Below are positions 47,746-58,274 of a stretch of 64,000 bases of DNA, in pieces. The notes under the pieces were generated by a model. It was not told the origin of the DNA. It ran no database searches and saw only the letters and a list, made by a program, of their open reading frames with translations. The stretch is from contig NZ_CP139418.1 in assembly GCF_034137685.1 (NCBI RefSeq), forward strand, positions 337,001-401,000. The letters are read 5' to 3'. The stretch comes from Streptococcus sp. S1. GTDB lineage: Bacteria > Bacillota > Bacilli > Lactobacillales > Streptococcaceae. Positions within the stretch are counted from its first letter, which is position 1. Every line of letters begins with the position of its first letter. The translations under genes were made by a program, and so were the position numbers.

Positions 47746-49185
47746 TTAATAGAAAGAAGTATGTTCTTTCAAACTTTCCACATAGCGTTCTTCGTAGTCA
47801 TACAAAGGCGTTGGATATTTTCCATCAAAGTAAGCCACACAAAGACCGCCATTGGGGGCATCTGTATCAATTCCAATAGAATCAATCAAGCCATCGATTG
47901 ACAAATACGTCAAGCTATCTGCACCAATGATATCGCGTGTTTCCTCTACTGTATGATTGGCAGCAATCAATTCCTTACGTGTTTGAATATCGATCCCGTA
48001 GAAACATGGATAAGCCAGAGCTGGGCTTGCGATTGCCACATGGACTTCTGTAGCCCCTGCTTCTTTCAATAACTTCACAATCCGACGTGATGTTGTCCCA
48101 CGTACGATAGAATCATCAATCATGACAACTCGTTTGCCTTTCACAACACCGGATACGGCAGAGAGCTTCATCCGAACCCCTTGCTCACGTAATTCTTGTG
48201 TTGGTTGAATAAAGGTCCGTTGGGTGTATTGGTTTTTAATCAAGCCCATTTCATTTGGTAGGCCGGATTCTTCCGCAAATCCCATAGCTGCACTAAGTGA
48301 AGAGTTCGGTACACCGATCACAATATCTGCTTCATGTTTAAATTCACGTGCCAATTGAGCCCCCATACGTTTACGAGCTGTATGGACATTGACCCCTTGA
48401 ATATTGGAGTCCGGACGAGCAAAGTAGATATACTCCATTGAGCAAACAGCCAATTGGGTATCTGTGGTATACGTATCGTAAGTGATGCCGTTATCATCGA
48501 TGATCACAACTTCACCTGGATTCACATCGCGGATCCACTCAGCACCAACCACTTCAAAGGCACAGGTTTCAGAGGAAACCACAATAGCGCCATTGGCCAT
48601 TTTCCCAATCGAAAGAGGACGGAAACCATTTGGATCCAAGGCCGCAATCAACTTATCTTCCAGCATGAGAAGGTAAGCAAATCCACCTTTCACCGTATTC
48701 AAGGCTTCTTTCACCTTACCCATGAAAGAAGGATTGTGGCTCCGACGAATCAAGTGGGCCAAGATTTCTGAATCAGAAGTTGAGCTAAAGATCGCCCCGT
48801 TATTTTCCAACTCCCGTTTGAGGGACTTGGCATTGGTCAAATTCCCATTGTGGGCCAGTCCAAACTGGGTATCATGAAAGCGAAAGAGGAAGGGCTGGAT
48901 GTTATCCACCGAAGCTTCCCCAGCTGTCGCATAGCGAACATGACCAATCGCTCCCGCTCCTGTTAACTTATCCAAGTTAGCAGGATTTCGAAATACTTCT
49001 GAGAGAAGACCCGTATCACGATACCGTTTTAATTGACCCGCATCATTCGAAAGGATCCCCGCCCCTTCTTGACCACGGTGTTGAAGACTGTGTAATCCGA
49101 AATAAGTCAGTTTTGCAGCATCTGGGTGTCCCCAGATCCCAAAAATACCACATTCTTCATTAAGAGATTTAACTTCGTATGTCAT
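47746..49185 (-). CDS. purF: Amidophosphoribosyltransferase
   Basis: This 479-residue enzyme commits PRPP to purine synthesis. C12 in NEECGIFG is the glutaminase nucleophile, exposed after removal of an 11-residue propeptide. The PRPP loop VVMIDDSIVRGTTS is near residue 355. The iron-sulfur ligand set seen in Bacillus-type enzymes may be present (CSMEYIYFARPDS and later cysteines), but I have not aligned it. Gap to purL is 12 bases. Confidence 0.95.
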   Translation of the reverse strand: MTYEVKSLNEECGIFGIWGHPDAAKLTYFGLHSLQHRGQEGAGILSNDAGQLKRYRDTGLLSEVFRNPANLDKLTGAGAIGHVRYATAGEASVDNIQPFLFRFHDTQFGLAHNGNLTNAKSLKRELENNGAIFSSTSDSEILAHLIRRSHNPSFMGKVKEALNTVKGGFAYLLMLEDKLIAALDPNGFRPLSIGKMANGAIVVSSETCAFEVVGAEWIRDVNPGEVVIIDDNGITYDTYTTDTQLAVCSMEYIYFARPDSNIQGVNVHTARKRMGAQLAREFKHEADIVIGVPNSSLSAAMGFAEESGLPNEMGLIKNQYTQRTFIQPTQELREQGVRMKLSAVSGVVKGKRVVMIDDSIVRGTTSRRIVKLLKEAGATEVHVAIASPALAYPCFYGIDIQTRKELIAANHTVEETRDIIGADSLTYLSIDGLIDSIGIDTDAPNGGLCVAYFDGKYPTPLYDYEERYVESLKEHTSFY

Positions 49186-49197
49186 TTTGTATACCTT

Positions 49198-52100
49198 TTA
49201 TTTTTCAGTAAAGTATTTAACCGCTGATGCAAAGAGATGTTGGTCTTTATTTCCTGGAATATTTTGGAAGAGACCATCTTCGAAACGTTCTGAGTGACCC
49301 ATCTTACCAATAATTTGACCGTTCTTACTTGTGATACCTTCGATCGCATTTACAGATCCGTTAGGATTATATTTAGAATCCATGCTTGGTTTACCTTCGA
49401 AGTCAACATATTGGGTAAAGATTTGACCATTGTCACGAAGCTCTGCAAATTCCTCAGCTGTCACGACAAATTTACCTTCACCGTGTGATACTGGGATGGC
49501 ATGAATGTCACCAACTTTCACGCCGGCAAGCCATGGTGAGTTTGTGTTGGCAATCCGCGTTTCCATCATCTTAGCCACGTGTTGGTTAGCATCATTGTAG
49601 AAGAGGGTTGGACTCGTGCTACTTGCATCTTCAAAGTTACCGTATGGAAGGAGACCTGATTTGACAAGAGCTTGGAATCCGTTACAAATACCAATAATCA
49701 AACCACCACGTTCGATGAAACTATCAATGGCTACACGTACTTTTTCATTGAGCAAGATGTTCACGATAAATTTAGCTGATCCATCTGGTTCATCCGCTGC
49801 TGAGAAACCACCTGCAAAGAAGATAATATTTGCTTTTTCGATATTGTCAACCATGGTGTCAACAGACTTGACAATAGCCTCTTCGTTCAGTGTGACAAAT
49901 GGTACCAAGTTGACTTTTGCACCTTCTTTTTCAAAGGCCTTAGCTGAATCGTACTCAGAGTTAGTACCTGGGAATACTGGGATGTAAACCACAGGTGTCT
50001 CAACTGTTTCTTTGGCTTTGATAACAGCATCTGATGCCACTGCAGGTACTTCTTCCAACTCAGTTGCTTGTGCAAATTCCGTTGGGTAAACTTCTTCCAA
50101 TATACCTTGGAAGGCACTGTCAAGTTTGTGTCCATCAAGCGTTACACCATTTACAGTAAGTGTAAAGTCGGCTGCTGTTTGTCCAATCTTGGCAACACCT
50201 GCAATTTCTTCAGGCGATGTGAAGACGAATCCACCCAATTGAGCTGTCAAGGCAGTCTCAAGATTTTCAAGGGTTACAGTGGCACCAATATGGTTACCAA
50301 ATGTTGCAAGGGCAAGAGCTTCAACGACGCCACCATATTTGACAGCTGATGCAGCTGTGACTTTGTGGTCAGCTTGGATAGCTGCAAATTGAGCAAAGTT
50401 AGATTTAATAAGATCAAACTCAATTTCTTGTGCCAAAGCTTGACCTGGGATGTAATATATATTTTCACCAGCAGCTTTAAATTCTGGAGAAAGAACCTTA
50501 CGGCTATCCGCAGTTGTTACCCCAAAAGCAACCAAGGTTGGTGGTACTGTCAATTCTTCAAAGGTACCAGACATAGAGTCTTTCCCACCGATAGATGGCA
50601 AACCAAGTTGAATCTGAGCTTCGATTGATCCAAGGAGAGCTGATACTGGTTGACCAAAGCGCTCTGCTTGTTTATCCATACGCTCGAAGTATTCCTGATA
50701 AGAGAAACGAGCCTTAGACCAGTTTGCACCAGCAGCAACCAAACGAGCTGTGGCTTCGATGACCGCATAAGCAGCGCCATGATATGGAGACCATTCTGCT
50801 ACATAAGGGTTGAATCCTTGCGCCATAACAGATGCAGTTGTTGTCACGCCATGTTGGACTGGCAATTTCTGTACAGAAGCTTCCGTTGGTGTGATTTGGT
50901 AGCGACCACCAAGTGGGTGATTGACTGTTGAACGACCAACTGAGCTATCAAAGATGGTTTGTAACCCTTTTTGACTGGCATGGTTCAGGTCAGCCAAGAC
51001 TTCAAGAGTATCCGCTTCAAGGGTTTCAGCAGATGTTTGACGTTCTTCTGGAAGCTTGACATCCTTGTCAACCACCTTAGCATCCACAACCACACGTACA
51101 CCGTTTGTATCAAGGAAACGACGTTCCAAATCAACGATGGTTTCACCATTCCAGTGCATGACAAGATTTGGTTTCTCCGTCACTGTCGCAACGACAACAG
51201 CATCAATATTTTCTTTATTACATGCTGCAACGAAAGCATCTACATCTTCTGGACGAACCACTACAGCCATCCGTTCTTGAGATTCTGAGATAGCAATTTC
51301 TGTACCGTTCAAGCCTTGATATTTCAATGGCACTTTGTCTAGATCAATTTCAAGACCATCTGCCAATTCACCGATCGCCACACAGACACCACCAGCACCA
51401 AAGTCATTTGATTTCTTGATCAGACGTGTCACATCCCCATTACGGAAAAGACGTTGAATCTTACGTTCTTCGATGGCATTCCCTTTTTGAACCTCAGCAC
51501 CAGCTGTTTCAACAGATTCAACTGTTTGAACTTTAGAAGAACCTGTCGCACCACCGACACCATCACGTCCAGTCTTACCACCAAGCAAGATAATCACATC
51601 ACCTGCTTCAGGTTTTTCACGGACCACATTTTCCTTAGGAGCCGCACCGACAACGGCACCTAGCTCCATACGCTTCGCAACGAAACCTGGGTGGAAGTAT
51701 TCACGAACATAAGTTGTTGCAAGACCAATTTGGTTACCGTATGAAGAATAACCGTGAGCCGCTGTTTTAGAGATCACTTGTTGTGGCAACTTACCAGCAC
51801 GAGTTTCGGCAATTGGAGCTGTAATATCACCAGCACCTGAGATACGCATAGCTTGGTAAACGTAGGAACGACCTGACAATGGGTCACGAATGGCACCACC
51901 GATACAAGTAGCCGCTCCACCAAATGGTTCGATTTCAGTTGGGTGGTTGTGAGTCTCGTTCTTGAACATGAGAAGCCATGGCTCTTTCACCCCATTGACA
52001 TCCACTTCAATTTCAACTGAGCAGGCGTTGATTTCATCAGACACTTCCATGTCATCCAAACGACCATTAGCACGCTCATAACGGCCAAAAATAGTTGCCA

Positions 52101-52923
52101 TATCCATCAAAGTTTGAGGTTTTTCTGTACGTCCCAACTCATCACGCATGGCAATATACTTGTCATAAGTCACTTGCAATTGTTTTTCAAATTTAGAAGC
52201 TGAGAAGTCGATGGTTTTCAACTCAGTTTCGAAAGTTGTGTGACGGCAGTGGTCAGACCAGTAAGTATCCAACACCTTCAGCTCAGTCTCAGTTGGTACA
52301 CGTCCAATAGATTTGAAGTAATCTTGAATGAAGAGAAGGTCATCCACTTCCATTGCCAATCCTTGCTCAGCCTTATACTGTGCAAAATCTTCTGCCGTAT
52401 AAGTTTCAAAGAAATCCAAGCTTGGAATGGTCTTGTCAGACTCAGAGAAATCCTGTTTCGCAATGCCAACAGTGATATCTTTGAAACGAGAATCCACTGG
52501 GTTCAAAAGGTAGTTTTTGACAGCTTCCAACTCTTTCGCATCAATATCCTTGTTAACCAAGTACAATTGCGCTGTGTTCACTGTTACATCATTTGAACTA
52601 CCAAGTAACAGCAAAGCTTCTTGTGAAGATGCCGCCCGTTGGTCAAATTGACCAGGCAAACTTTCGATCGCAAAGAAAGCATATTTCTCAAGATCAGCCT
52701 GAACCGTAGCTTCATCCAAAACAGTATCGGTCACTTGCTCAGAGAAGATATGTTTTTCCGCACGCGCAAACAAGTCCTCTGCCAAATTAAAGACATCGTA
52801 AACCTGAACAATCCGAAGATCATTCAACGTTTTCAACTGAAGATTATGCTGCAATTCTTTTACTAAAGAGTCCGATTTTACACGAAAATCAGCTTTTTTC
52901 TCAACGAAAATACGTTTATCCAT
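49198..52923 (-). CDS. purL: Phosphoribosylformylglycinamidine synthase, single-chain
   Basis: This 1241-residue enzyme converts FGAR to FGAM. It is the long form in which synthase and glutaminase are fused. The glutaminase at the C-terminus (about residues 975-1241) shows VFPGTNSEYDSAKAFE, the nucleophile elbow GICNGFQAL and the His of PVSHGEGKF. The synthase core has TYWSDHCRHTTF near residue 210 and NETHNHPTEIEPFGGAATC. AAAGGA precedes the ATG at 52923. A purC remnant lies just upstream. Confidence 0.96.
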   Translation of the reverse strand: MDKRIFVEKKADFRVKSDSLVKELQHNLQLKTLNDLRIVQVYDVFNLAEDLFARAEKHIFSEQVTDTVLDEATVQADLEKYAFFAIESLPGQFDQRAASSQEALLLLGSSNDVTVNTAQLYLVNKDIDAKELEAVKNYLLNPVDSRFKDITVGIAKQDFSESDKTIPSLDFFETYTAEDFAQYKAEQGLAMEVDDLLFIQDYFKSIGRVPTETELKVLDTYWSDHCRHTTFETELKTIDFSASKFEKQLQVTYDKYIAMRDELGRTEKPQTLMDMATIFGRYERANGRLDDMEVSDEINACSVEIEVDVNGVKEPWLLMFKNETHNHPTEIEPFGGAATCIGGAIRDPLSGRSYVYQAMRISGAGDITAPIAETRAGKLPQQVISKTAAHGYSSYGNQIGLATTYVREYFHPGFVAKRMELGAVVGAAPKENVVREKPEAGDVIILLGGKTGRDGVGGATGSSKVQTVESVETAGAEVQKGNAIEERKIQRLFRNGDVTRLIKKSNDFGAGGVCVAIGELADGLEIDLDKVPLKYQGLNGTEIAISESQERMAVVVRPEDVDAFVAACNKENIDAVVVATVTEKPNLVMHWNGETIVDLERRFLDTNGVRVVVDAKVVDKDVKLPEERQTSAETLEADTLEVLADLNHASQKGLQTIFDSSVGRSTVNHPLGGRYQITPTEASVQKLPVQHGVTTTASVMAQGFNPYVAEWSPYHGAAYAVIEATARLVAAGANWSKARFSYQEYFERMDKQAERFGQPVSALLGSIEAQIQLGLPSIGGKDSMSGTFEELTVPPTLVAFGVTTADSRKVLSPEFKAAGENIYYIPGQALAQEIEFDLIKSNFAQFAAIQADHKVTAASAVKYGGVVEALALATFGNHIGATVTLENLETALTAQLGGFVFTSPEEIAGVAKIGQTAADFTLTVNGVTLDGHKLDSAFQGILEEVYPTEFAQATELEEVPAVASDAVIKAKETVETPVVYIPVFPGTNSEYDSAKAFEKEGAKVNLVPFVTLNEEAIVKSVDTMVDNIEKANIIFFAGGFSAADEPDGSAKFIVNILLNEKVRVAIDSFIERGGLIIGICNGFQALVKSGLLPYGNFEDASSTSPTLFYNDANQHVAKMMETRIANTNSPWLAGVKVGDIHAIPVSHGEGKFVVTAEEFAELRDNGQIFTQYVDFEGKPSMDSKYNPNGSVNAIEGITSKNGQIIGKMGHSERFEDGLFQNIPGNKDQHLFASAVKYFTEK

Positions 52924-52961
52924 TTTAGTTCCTTTATTTCTATTCAAACATGTTATCGAAA

Positions 52962-53055
52962 ACGAAGGTTTTCCGTTTCAAAAAGATTACTTCAAACCTT
53001 GCAATTTTTCCAATACAACTTCATAAACATCTGTCAAGCTGCCAAGATCACGACG
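52962..53055 (-). pseudogene. Remnant copy of the purC 3' end
   Basis: Bases 52987-53055 encode [20 protein letters not shown] plus LK and a stop, the same as the end of purC except one residue (E for Q). The homology continues 25 bases past the stop. Over 94 bases (52962-53055 against 53107-53200) I count about 17 differences, nearly all silent. The remnant has no start and no upstream part. It looks like the tail of a diverged allele left by recombination. Confidence 0.85.
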
Positions 53056-53059
53056 GAGT

Positions 53060-53082
53060 GAAAAGGTCTAGTAGACCTTTTC
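53060..53082. repeat. Perfect 23-base palindrome at the purC duplication junction
   Basis: GAAAAGGTCTA and its exact complement flank a single central base. It lies between the purC remnant and the true purC end, right at the break in homology. A role in the exchange or as a terminator-like hairpin is possible. Confidence 0.6.
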
Positions 53083-53131
53083 AGCCTGAATCCTTTTACT
53101 TGAAAGACGAAGGTTTCCCGTTTCAAAAAAA

Positions 53132-53839
53132 TTACTTCAAGCCCTGTAATTTCTCCAACACAACCTGATATACATCCGTTAAACTGCCCAAATCTCTACG
53201 GAAAACATCCTTATCCATATGGTGACCTTCAGCATCCCAAAGGCGGCAATTATCTGGAGAAAATTCATCTGCCAAGATAATCTTGCCATCCTTATCAAAA
53301 CCAAATTCCAATTTGAAGTCAATCAAGCGAAGACCAATTTGTGCAAACCAATCTTTCAACAATTCATTGATGCGACGTGTTTCTTCCTTGATATAGGCAA
53401 TTTGTTCATCATTGGCAATATCCAAGAACTTTACATGCTCATCATTGATGAATGGATCATCCAACTCATCGTTCTTGTAGTAAAATTCAACGATTGGAGT
53501 TTCCAAGTTCAAACCTTCTTCCACGCCAAACCGTTTTGAGAAAGAACCCGCAGTCACATTACGAAGAACAACTTCCAAAGGAATAATTTTTACTTTCTTG
53601 TTGAGTTGTTCTGTGTCAGAAATACGTTCGATAAAGTGCGTTGCTACACCCGCAGCATTCAATTTTTCAAAAATAAGAGACGAAATCTGATTATTTAGCA
53701 CACCTTTTCCTTTAATAGTCTCCTTACGAGCCCCATTTAGCATGGTTGCCTGGTCCTTATAGACCGACTTAATCACATGTTCGTCCTCAGTAGTATAGAT
53801 ATCCTTAGCTTTTCCAGTATAAATCAGTTGATTGGTCAT
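53132..53839 (-). CDS. purC: SAICAR synthetase
   Basis: This 235-residue enzyme joins aspartate to CAIR. The N-terminal [16 protein letters not shown] and [17 protein letters not shown], and the signature [11 protein letters not shown]...[15 protein letters not shown], are intact. It is the first gene of the purC-L-F-M-N-H transcript, with a promoter and PurBox-like sites about 35 to 100 bases upstream. Its 3' end has a second, diverged copy at 52962-53055. Confidence 0.95.
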   Translation of the reverse strand: MTNQLIYTGKAKDIYTTEDEHVIKSVYKDQATMLNGARKETIKGKGVLNNQISSLIFEKLNAAGVATHFIERISDTEQLNKKVKIIPLEVVLRNVTAGSFSKRFGVEEGLNLETPIVEFYYKNDELDDPFINDEHVKFLDIANDEQIAYIKEETRRINELLKDWFAQIGLRLIDFKLEFGFDKDGKIILADEFSPDNCRLWDAEGHHMDKDVFRRDLGSLTDVYQVVLEKLQGLK

Positions 53840-53872
53840 GATTTTGTTCGCCTTTCGTATTTTATCACCTTC

Positions 53873-53937
53873 ATTCTATCACATAAATAGTGTATTTTCA
53901 ATAAAAATCCGTACAATATAAGCAGATTCCGAATAAA
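53873..53937 (-). promoter_or_regulatory. purC promoter with two PurBox-like sites
   Basis: Minus strand: TTGAAA (53901-53896), 17 bases, TAGAAT (53878-53873). Just upstream on the plus strand, AAATCCGTACAAT (53905-53917) matches the PurBox AWWWCCGAACWWT at 12 of 13 positions and GATTCCGAATAAA (53925-53937) at 10 of 13, with CCG cores exactly 20 bases apart. PurR in lactic bacteria activates from such upstream sites. Confidence 0.55.
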
Positions 53938-53989
53938 AAGGACAGAAAAAAAGACCATCCAGAATAATCTCTGAACGATCCCTTTTTCA

Positions 53990-54238
53990 TTAGTGACCAG
54001 TAGTTCGTTTCTCGATATAGTCGGCAACATCCCCTACTGTGTTAAAGTCATCAATAGCCTTGTCTGGAATCTCAATTTGGTATTCATCCTCAAGATTGAT
54101 AATAAATTCCATCAATTCAACAGAATCCGCCTGCAAATCCTTACGTAAGTCAGATTCCGAAGATACTTGAAAATCTGGTCCCTTGCGGTCTTTAAGAAAT
54201 TTCTCAATTGTAGCTAAAATTTCGTTTTGTTTACTCAT
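53990..54238 (-). CDS. acpP: Acyl carrier protein
   Basis: This 82-residue acidic protein is an acyl carrier protein. The phosphopantetheine attachment serine is S39 in QADSVELMEF; the usual DSLE is DSVE here. It lies 3 bases after plsX, apart from the main fatty acid gene cluster, so it may be the second carrier protein found in streptococci (AcpP2 type) that serves phospholipid synthesis with PlsX. Confidence 0.9.
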   Translation of the reverse strand: MSKQNEILATIEKFLKDRKGPDFQVSSESDLRKDLQADSVELMEFIINLEDEYQIEIPDKAIDDFNTVGDVADYIEKRTTGH

Positions 54239-54241
54239 ACA

Positions 54242-55237
54242 TTACCCTTCCTTCGACAATTCCTTCACTGATTTTCCAACAACATCTGTCTCTAACATGG
54301 TCCGAATCTGACGAATCGTGCTATAGACTGCTTTTGCATCACTCGAACCATGCGTTTTAACAACAGGTGCTTGAAGGCCAAACAAGACCGCTCCTCCAAC
54401 ATCTGAGAAATCTAAGGTTTGCTTCAATGATTTCAAACGGTCCTTGAGCAGAAAAGCCCCCAATTTTGCCTTCCAGTTTCCAGTAGCAATTGCTTGTTTC
54501 AGCTGCTTCAAGATCCCAAAAGCTGTTCCTTCCATGGTTTTCAATACAGCATTTCCCGTGAACCCATCCGCCACAACAACATCAGCAACGCCATCCATCA
54601 AGTCACGCGCTTCCACGTTTCCAACAAAATGAATCGACTCATCCTCAGATAACAATTGGTAAGTTTCCTTGCGCAAAGGATCTCCCTTACTAGCTTCTGT
54701 CCCATTGTTCAATAGACCCACGCGTGGTTTTTGAATCCCACGAACATTTTCAGCATAATAGGATCCCATCACAGCATACTGATGCAAGTGCTCTGGTGTA
54801 TTTTCCGCATTGGCACCCAAGTCTAGCATATCATAGCCACGACCATCAACCGTTGGAAGTGTCGACATCAAGCCAGGGCGTTCCACCCCTTTGATGCGGC
54901 CAACGATAAAGAAACCAGCCGCCAATAGCGCACCTGTATTTCCCGCAGATAGCATGGCATCGACCTCACCAGCCTTCACATCCTTGGCAGCTAAGACCAT
55001 AGAAGCCTGTTTTTTCCGACGAATGGCCCGCGTTGGCTCATCATCTGAATCTATTTTTTCTTCCGTATGTACAATCGATACACGTTCTGTTGCGGTTAAA
55101 TAGTCTTTGATTTTTGCCTCATCACCATACAAAACAATCTCAATATCATCAAAATCACGAATGGCTTGATTCACGCCTTCTACCATGGCTTGAGGTGCAT
55201 TATCGCCCCCCATTGCATCTACTGCAATTTTTTTCAT
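54242..55237 (-). CDS. plsX: Phosphate acyltransferase PlsX
   Basis: This 331-residue enzyme moves acyl chains from acyl-ACP to phosphate, giving acyl-phosphate for PlsY. The N-terminus [18 protein letters not shown] and the C-terminal [19 protein letters not shown] are diagnostic. GGAGG lies 6 bases before the ATG, which overlaps the recO stop by 4 bases. It is peripheral to the membrane and precedes acpP. Confidence 0.94.
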   Translation of the reverse strand: MKKIAVDAMGGDNAPQAMVEGVNQAIRDFDDIEIVLYGDEAKIKDYLTATERVSIVHTEEKIDSDDEPTRAIRRKKQASMVLAAKDVKAGEVDAMLSAGNTGALLAAGFFIVGRIKGVERPGLMSTLPTVDGRGYDMLDLGANAENTPEHLHQYAVMGSYYAENVRGIQKPRVGLLNNGTEASKGDPLRKETYQLLSEDESIHFVGNVEARDLMDGVADVVVADGFTGNAVLKTMEGTAFGILKQLKQAIATGNWKAKLGAFLLKDRLKSLKQTLDFSDVGGAVLFGLQAPVVKTHGSSDAKAVYSTIRQIRTMLETDVVGKSVKELSKEG

Positions 55238-56013
55238 GTTTCACCTCCAGATGAATCTTTCATAATCGCTCCCCAATCACTCAAGGAATCGATAAACTTT
55301 TTAGCTTTTAAATGGATCCCTACATACTCCTCATACAACTGATCAATTGCCTGACGCAGAGCTGCTTTCATCTCCGCTTGTAGGGAAATCGTCTCTAACT
55401 CACTGAATCGCACTGCTTGGAACTGATCCAATAAATAGAGAACATTTGGATGCCAGTGGGCACGTCTCTCATCCCGATCATAGTGATCCGGACATAGGAC
55501 CCCACTATACCGAAAAGAATAATCAAAAGGAAGTCCAACCCGATGACAGAAACAACATTCATGCAGATTCAAGATAACTCCAAACCGAGATAGAATCTGA
55601 ATCTCAAAAATATTGGTCAAAACCTCATAATCCAGTCCCTCTTCCATCAAAGACAAGGTCTTTTCCAAAAAAGCAAACAGGGCTGGATCCACCTGATTAT
55701 CCTGAATACTTGCATCCGCAAGCGCCAGAACATAGGTCGCATAAGAAAGGGCAAAAAGATCTGCATTGATTTTCTTATAAACCTGCACTTCTTGAAAATC
55801 ATCAATATAACTCAAGCCATCATCATTGATTTTCAACAACATATCTGCCGTTACTAAAGGTTGTAACATGGGATTCAACCGTGATTTTCCCGCATGTTTG
55901 ACAAAAAACATCCGCTTTCCTGACTTCTCCGTGAAGATTTTGACCAGCTTGTCATCCTCACGAAACTCCCGATTATACAGGACAATTCCCCGGGTCTCAA
56001 TTGACTCCAGCAT
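55234..56013 (-). CDS. recO: DNA repair protein RecO
   Basis: This 259-residue protein has the N-terminal OB fold (residues 1-80, with [22 protein letters not shown]) and a helical C-terminal domain with a zinc-finger-like set CCFCHRVG...CPDHYD at about residues 155-180. It helps RecR load RecA on single-stranded DNA. It overlaps araT by 17 bases and plsX by 4. Confidence 0.92.
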   Translation of the reverse strand: MLESIETRGIVLYNREFREDDKLVKIFTEKSGKRMFFVKHAGKSRLNPMLQPLVTADMLLKINDDGLSYIDDFQEVQVYKKINADLFALSYATYVLALADASIQDNQVDPALFAFLEKTLSLMEEGLDYEVLTNIFEIQILSRFGVILNLHECCFCHRVGLPFDYSFRYSGVLCPDHYDRDERRAHWHPNVLYLLDQFQAVRFSELETISLQAEMKAALRQAIDQLYEEYVGIHLKAKKFIDSLSDWGAIMKDSSGGET

Positions 56014-57178
56014 GTTCTTCCATATACTCCTTCAAGCGTTTCATAGCTTCCTTGATAACCTCCATGCTGGCTGCATACGACAAACGCACATAGCCTTCAC
56101 CATATTGACCAAAAGCAGCACCAGGAATGAAAGCAACCGCTTTTTCACGCGCAAAATCCTGCAAGAAAGCAAAGGAATCCTGATTATAACCAGCTGGGAT
56201 TTTAGCAAAAATATAAAAGGCACCATCAGGCTTAATCATCTCAAACCCAAGCGCAGACATCTTTTCGATAATATAATCCCGACGCTTCACATATTCCTTC
56301 TTCATTGGCTCCGCATCATCCCGACCTTCCGTCAAAGCTTCGATCGCAGCATACTGGTTCATGGTTCCAGCAGCTGTTACCAAATACTGATGACTCTTGA
56401 TGAGTTGGGCTGTCAATGCAGCAGGCGCAAAGATAAAGCCAAGCCGCCAGCCTGTCATGGCATGAGACTTAGATAAGCCATTAATAACAATGGTCTGTTC
56501 AGGAATGAAGGATGCCATAGAGACATGCGCTTCTCCAGTATAAGTTAACTCTGAATAGACTTCATCACAAATCACAAAGACTTCATATTTTTTTAAGACA
56601 GCAGCCAATTCCGCCATCTGTTCGCGTGAATAAGTAACTCCCGTTGGATTAGCTGGATAATTGAGAATAACAGCCTTCAATTTTTCACCCTGCTCTAGAA
56701 TCGCCTTTCCCAACTTTTCAGGAGTCAAGACAAAACGATCTGCTGTCGTATCAATTTCGACAATCTCAGCCCCAACCAAATTCACAATGGGTTCATAACC
56801 AGGATAAGCTGGCGCTGGGAGCAGCACTACATCTCCAGGTTCCAAGATCGCTGTCAAGGTTGCAGACAGGGCTTCAGTCGCACCGATCGTCACCAATATC
56901 TCATCCTCAGGACGATAGTGAATACCATACTTATCAGCCACAAACTGACTCGCAGCCTCACGCAAAGCCAGCAAACCACTCATCCCAGTGTAATGGCTAA
57001 AATTCGCATCAATGGCAGCCTTTCCTGCGTCTTTTACATGTTCAGGAGTTGTAAAATCCGGTTCCCCCAACGTCAAACGCAAGACACCAGGAATGGAAGA
57101 AATTGATTGATCGAACTGACGAATCAAAGAAACTTCAATCCGATTCAGATTTTTATTAAAACGTTTCGTTAAATCCAT
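55997..57178 (-). CDS. araT: Aromatic/class I pyridoxal-phosphate aminotransferase
   Basis: This 393-residue fold-type I aminotransferase has the PLP lysine in [17 protein letters not shown] near residue 237 and the conserved NYPANPTGV loop near residue 170. By synteny with recO and plsX it corresponds to the streptococcal AraT, which acts on aromatic and branched amino acids. Substrate range is not provable from sequence. Confidence 0.88.
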   Translation of the reverse strand: MDLTKRFNKNLNRIEVSLIRQFDQSISSIPGVLRLTLGEPDFTTPEHVKDAGKAAIDANFSHYTGMSGLLALREAASQFVADKYGIHYRPEDEILVTIGATEALSATLTAILEPGDVVLLPAPAYPGYEPIVNLVGAEIVEIDTTADRFVLTPEKLGKAILEQGEKLKAVILNYPANPTGVTYSREQMAELAAVLKKYEVFVICDEVYSELTYTGEAHVSMASFIPEQTIVINGLSKSHAMTGWRLGFIFAPAALTAQLIKSHQYLVTAAGTMNQYAAIEALTEGRDDAEPMKKEYVKRRDYIIEKMSALGFEMIKPDGAFYIFAKIPAGYNQDSFAFLQDFAREKAVAFIPGAAFGQYGEGYVRLSYAASMEVIKEAMKRLKEYMEEHAGVN

Positions 57179-57296
57179 AGAACACCTCCAAAAACACTTA
57201 TATTCATTATACTATAAATAGGACCCCATCGCAAAAGAACAAGCCAGATCCCCATCTTTTGCTCAACATCAAAGGACATTGCAACAATCCTTCCAT

Positions 57297-57326
57297 ACAA
57301 AAAAGACTTAGCAATGCTAAGTCTTT
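57297..57326 (-). terminator. Terminator of the sortase gene
   Basis: Minus strand: AAAGACTTAGC pairs perfectly with GCTAAGTCTTT, loop ATT, followed by TTTTTG. Confidence 0.75.
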
Positions 57327-57333
57327 CAAGACA

Positions 57334-58185
57334 TTATTGTTGACCACGTGTTGCCACATATGTCAATTGATCAGCATGTTTCGCCACAAAATCCTTCATT
57401 TCTGAATCAGGAATTTGACGAAGGTAGAGGTTAGAACGAATGGTTTCATCCTCTTCACGACAAGTTGACAAGACCAAGTATTTATCAGATGCCTTGATCT
57501 TAATATTCGGGTTCTTGGTTTGACCATCTTCATAGACCTTCTTCAACTGAGTCGTAAAGTCTTTGTCGTCTTCAAAGCTAGTACGATAGAAAGCAGTTGT
57601 TTCAGGGACAATCACCAAGCACATCGCTTCATAATAATACTTGCGCTCAGGCGTCTCAATGACAACATACGGATGTTGATCAAAGTATTCTTGCTTGTCA
57701 TAGTAGTTGACATCGTTAAACATACGATGATCACCAACCTTACTACCACGAGCATGACCAAACAGCCAAGTCAAACGATCACTAAAATCTTTCTTATTAT
57801 CCGTATCCATAAAGACAGTACCCATGTATGGTTCATTTCCACCATCAAAAGTCTTGTCCAAGTAAGTTGCGTTATCTCCAGTTTGAACAACAGGCTCATC
57901 CAACTCAGTCCCCGGTGCGTAGACATAAGCAATCGCCTCAGGGTTAACAGCAGTTAACTGAGCAAAACGATTCTTTAAATAATCTTTTTCTTCTTGACTA
58001 GGTTCATATTTCACAGCTTGTGTAGAAGAACTACTTCCAGAAGTTCCAGCCTTCTTAGCTGTATGAGAGGCCTTTCCACCAAATGGATTGAAGAATAGGA
58101 AGCCAACTACGACCACAACGACTGCCACAAGGGCAGCAATTATGACACCTAATTTATTTGATTTTTTTTCTACAGCTCTTTTCAT
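57334..58185 (-). CDS. srtB: Class B sortase, likely dedicated to the LPKTSAVK protein upstream
   Basis: This 283-residue membrane-anchored transpeptidase has one N-terminal helix (about residues 12-32), a Ser/Thr/Lys linker and a sortase domain (about 60-283). Catalytic residues are H144 in WLFGHARGS, C242 in LVLSTC and R250. The long helix-rich insert between H and C (MFNDVNYYDKQEYFDQHPYV) is that of class B enzymes. It lies 89 bases after a secreted protein ending in LPKTSAVK, with an attenuator between. I recall an annotated LPKTxAVK-type class B sortase family in streptococci; this fits it. Confidence 0.85.
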   Translation of the reverse strand: MKRAVEKKSNKLGVIIAALVAVVVVVVGFLFFNPFGGKASHTAKKAGTSGSSSSTQAVKYEPSQEEKDYLKNRFAQLTAVNPEAIAYVYAPGTELDEPVVQTGDNATYLDKTFDGGNEPYMGTVFMDTDNKKDFSDRLTWLFGHARGSKVGDHRMFNDVNYYDKQEYFDQHPYVVIETPERKYYYEAMCLVIVPETTAFYRTSFEDDKDFTTQLKKVYEDGQTKNPNIKIKASDKYLVLSTCREEDETIRSNLYLRQIPDSEMKDFVAKHADQLTYVATRGQQ

Positions 58186-58212
58186 TCAATTGATCTCCTC
58201 AAAATGATTTTT

Positions 58213-58250
58213 TCTAAAAAATAACACTGAGCCCAAGGACTCAGTGATAT
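58213..58250 (-). terminator. Attenuator-like hairpin between the surface protein and the sortase
   Basis: Minus strand: ATATCACTGAG pairs with CTCAGTGTTAT, followed by TTTTTTAG. It would let only part of the transcripts continue into the sortase gene, so the substrate is made in excess. Confidence 0.65.
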
Positions 58251-58274
58251 TTTTATGAGCTAATTAATTAGAAA

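Noticed and set aside
52950-53168. A 72-codon plus-strand frame with an internal repeat
   Set aside because: The repeat in the protein is only the DNA duplication of the purC tail read on the wrong strand.
53920-53937. Second com-box near purC (CCGAATA)
   Set aside because: It lacks the upstream T run and points away from any gene start; it fits a PurBox half better.
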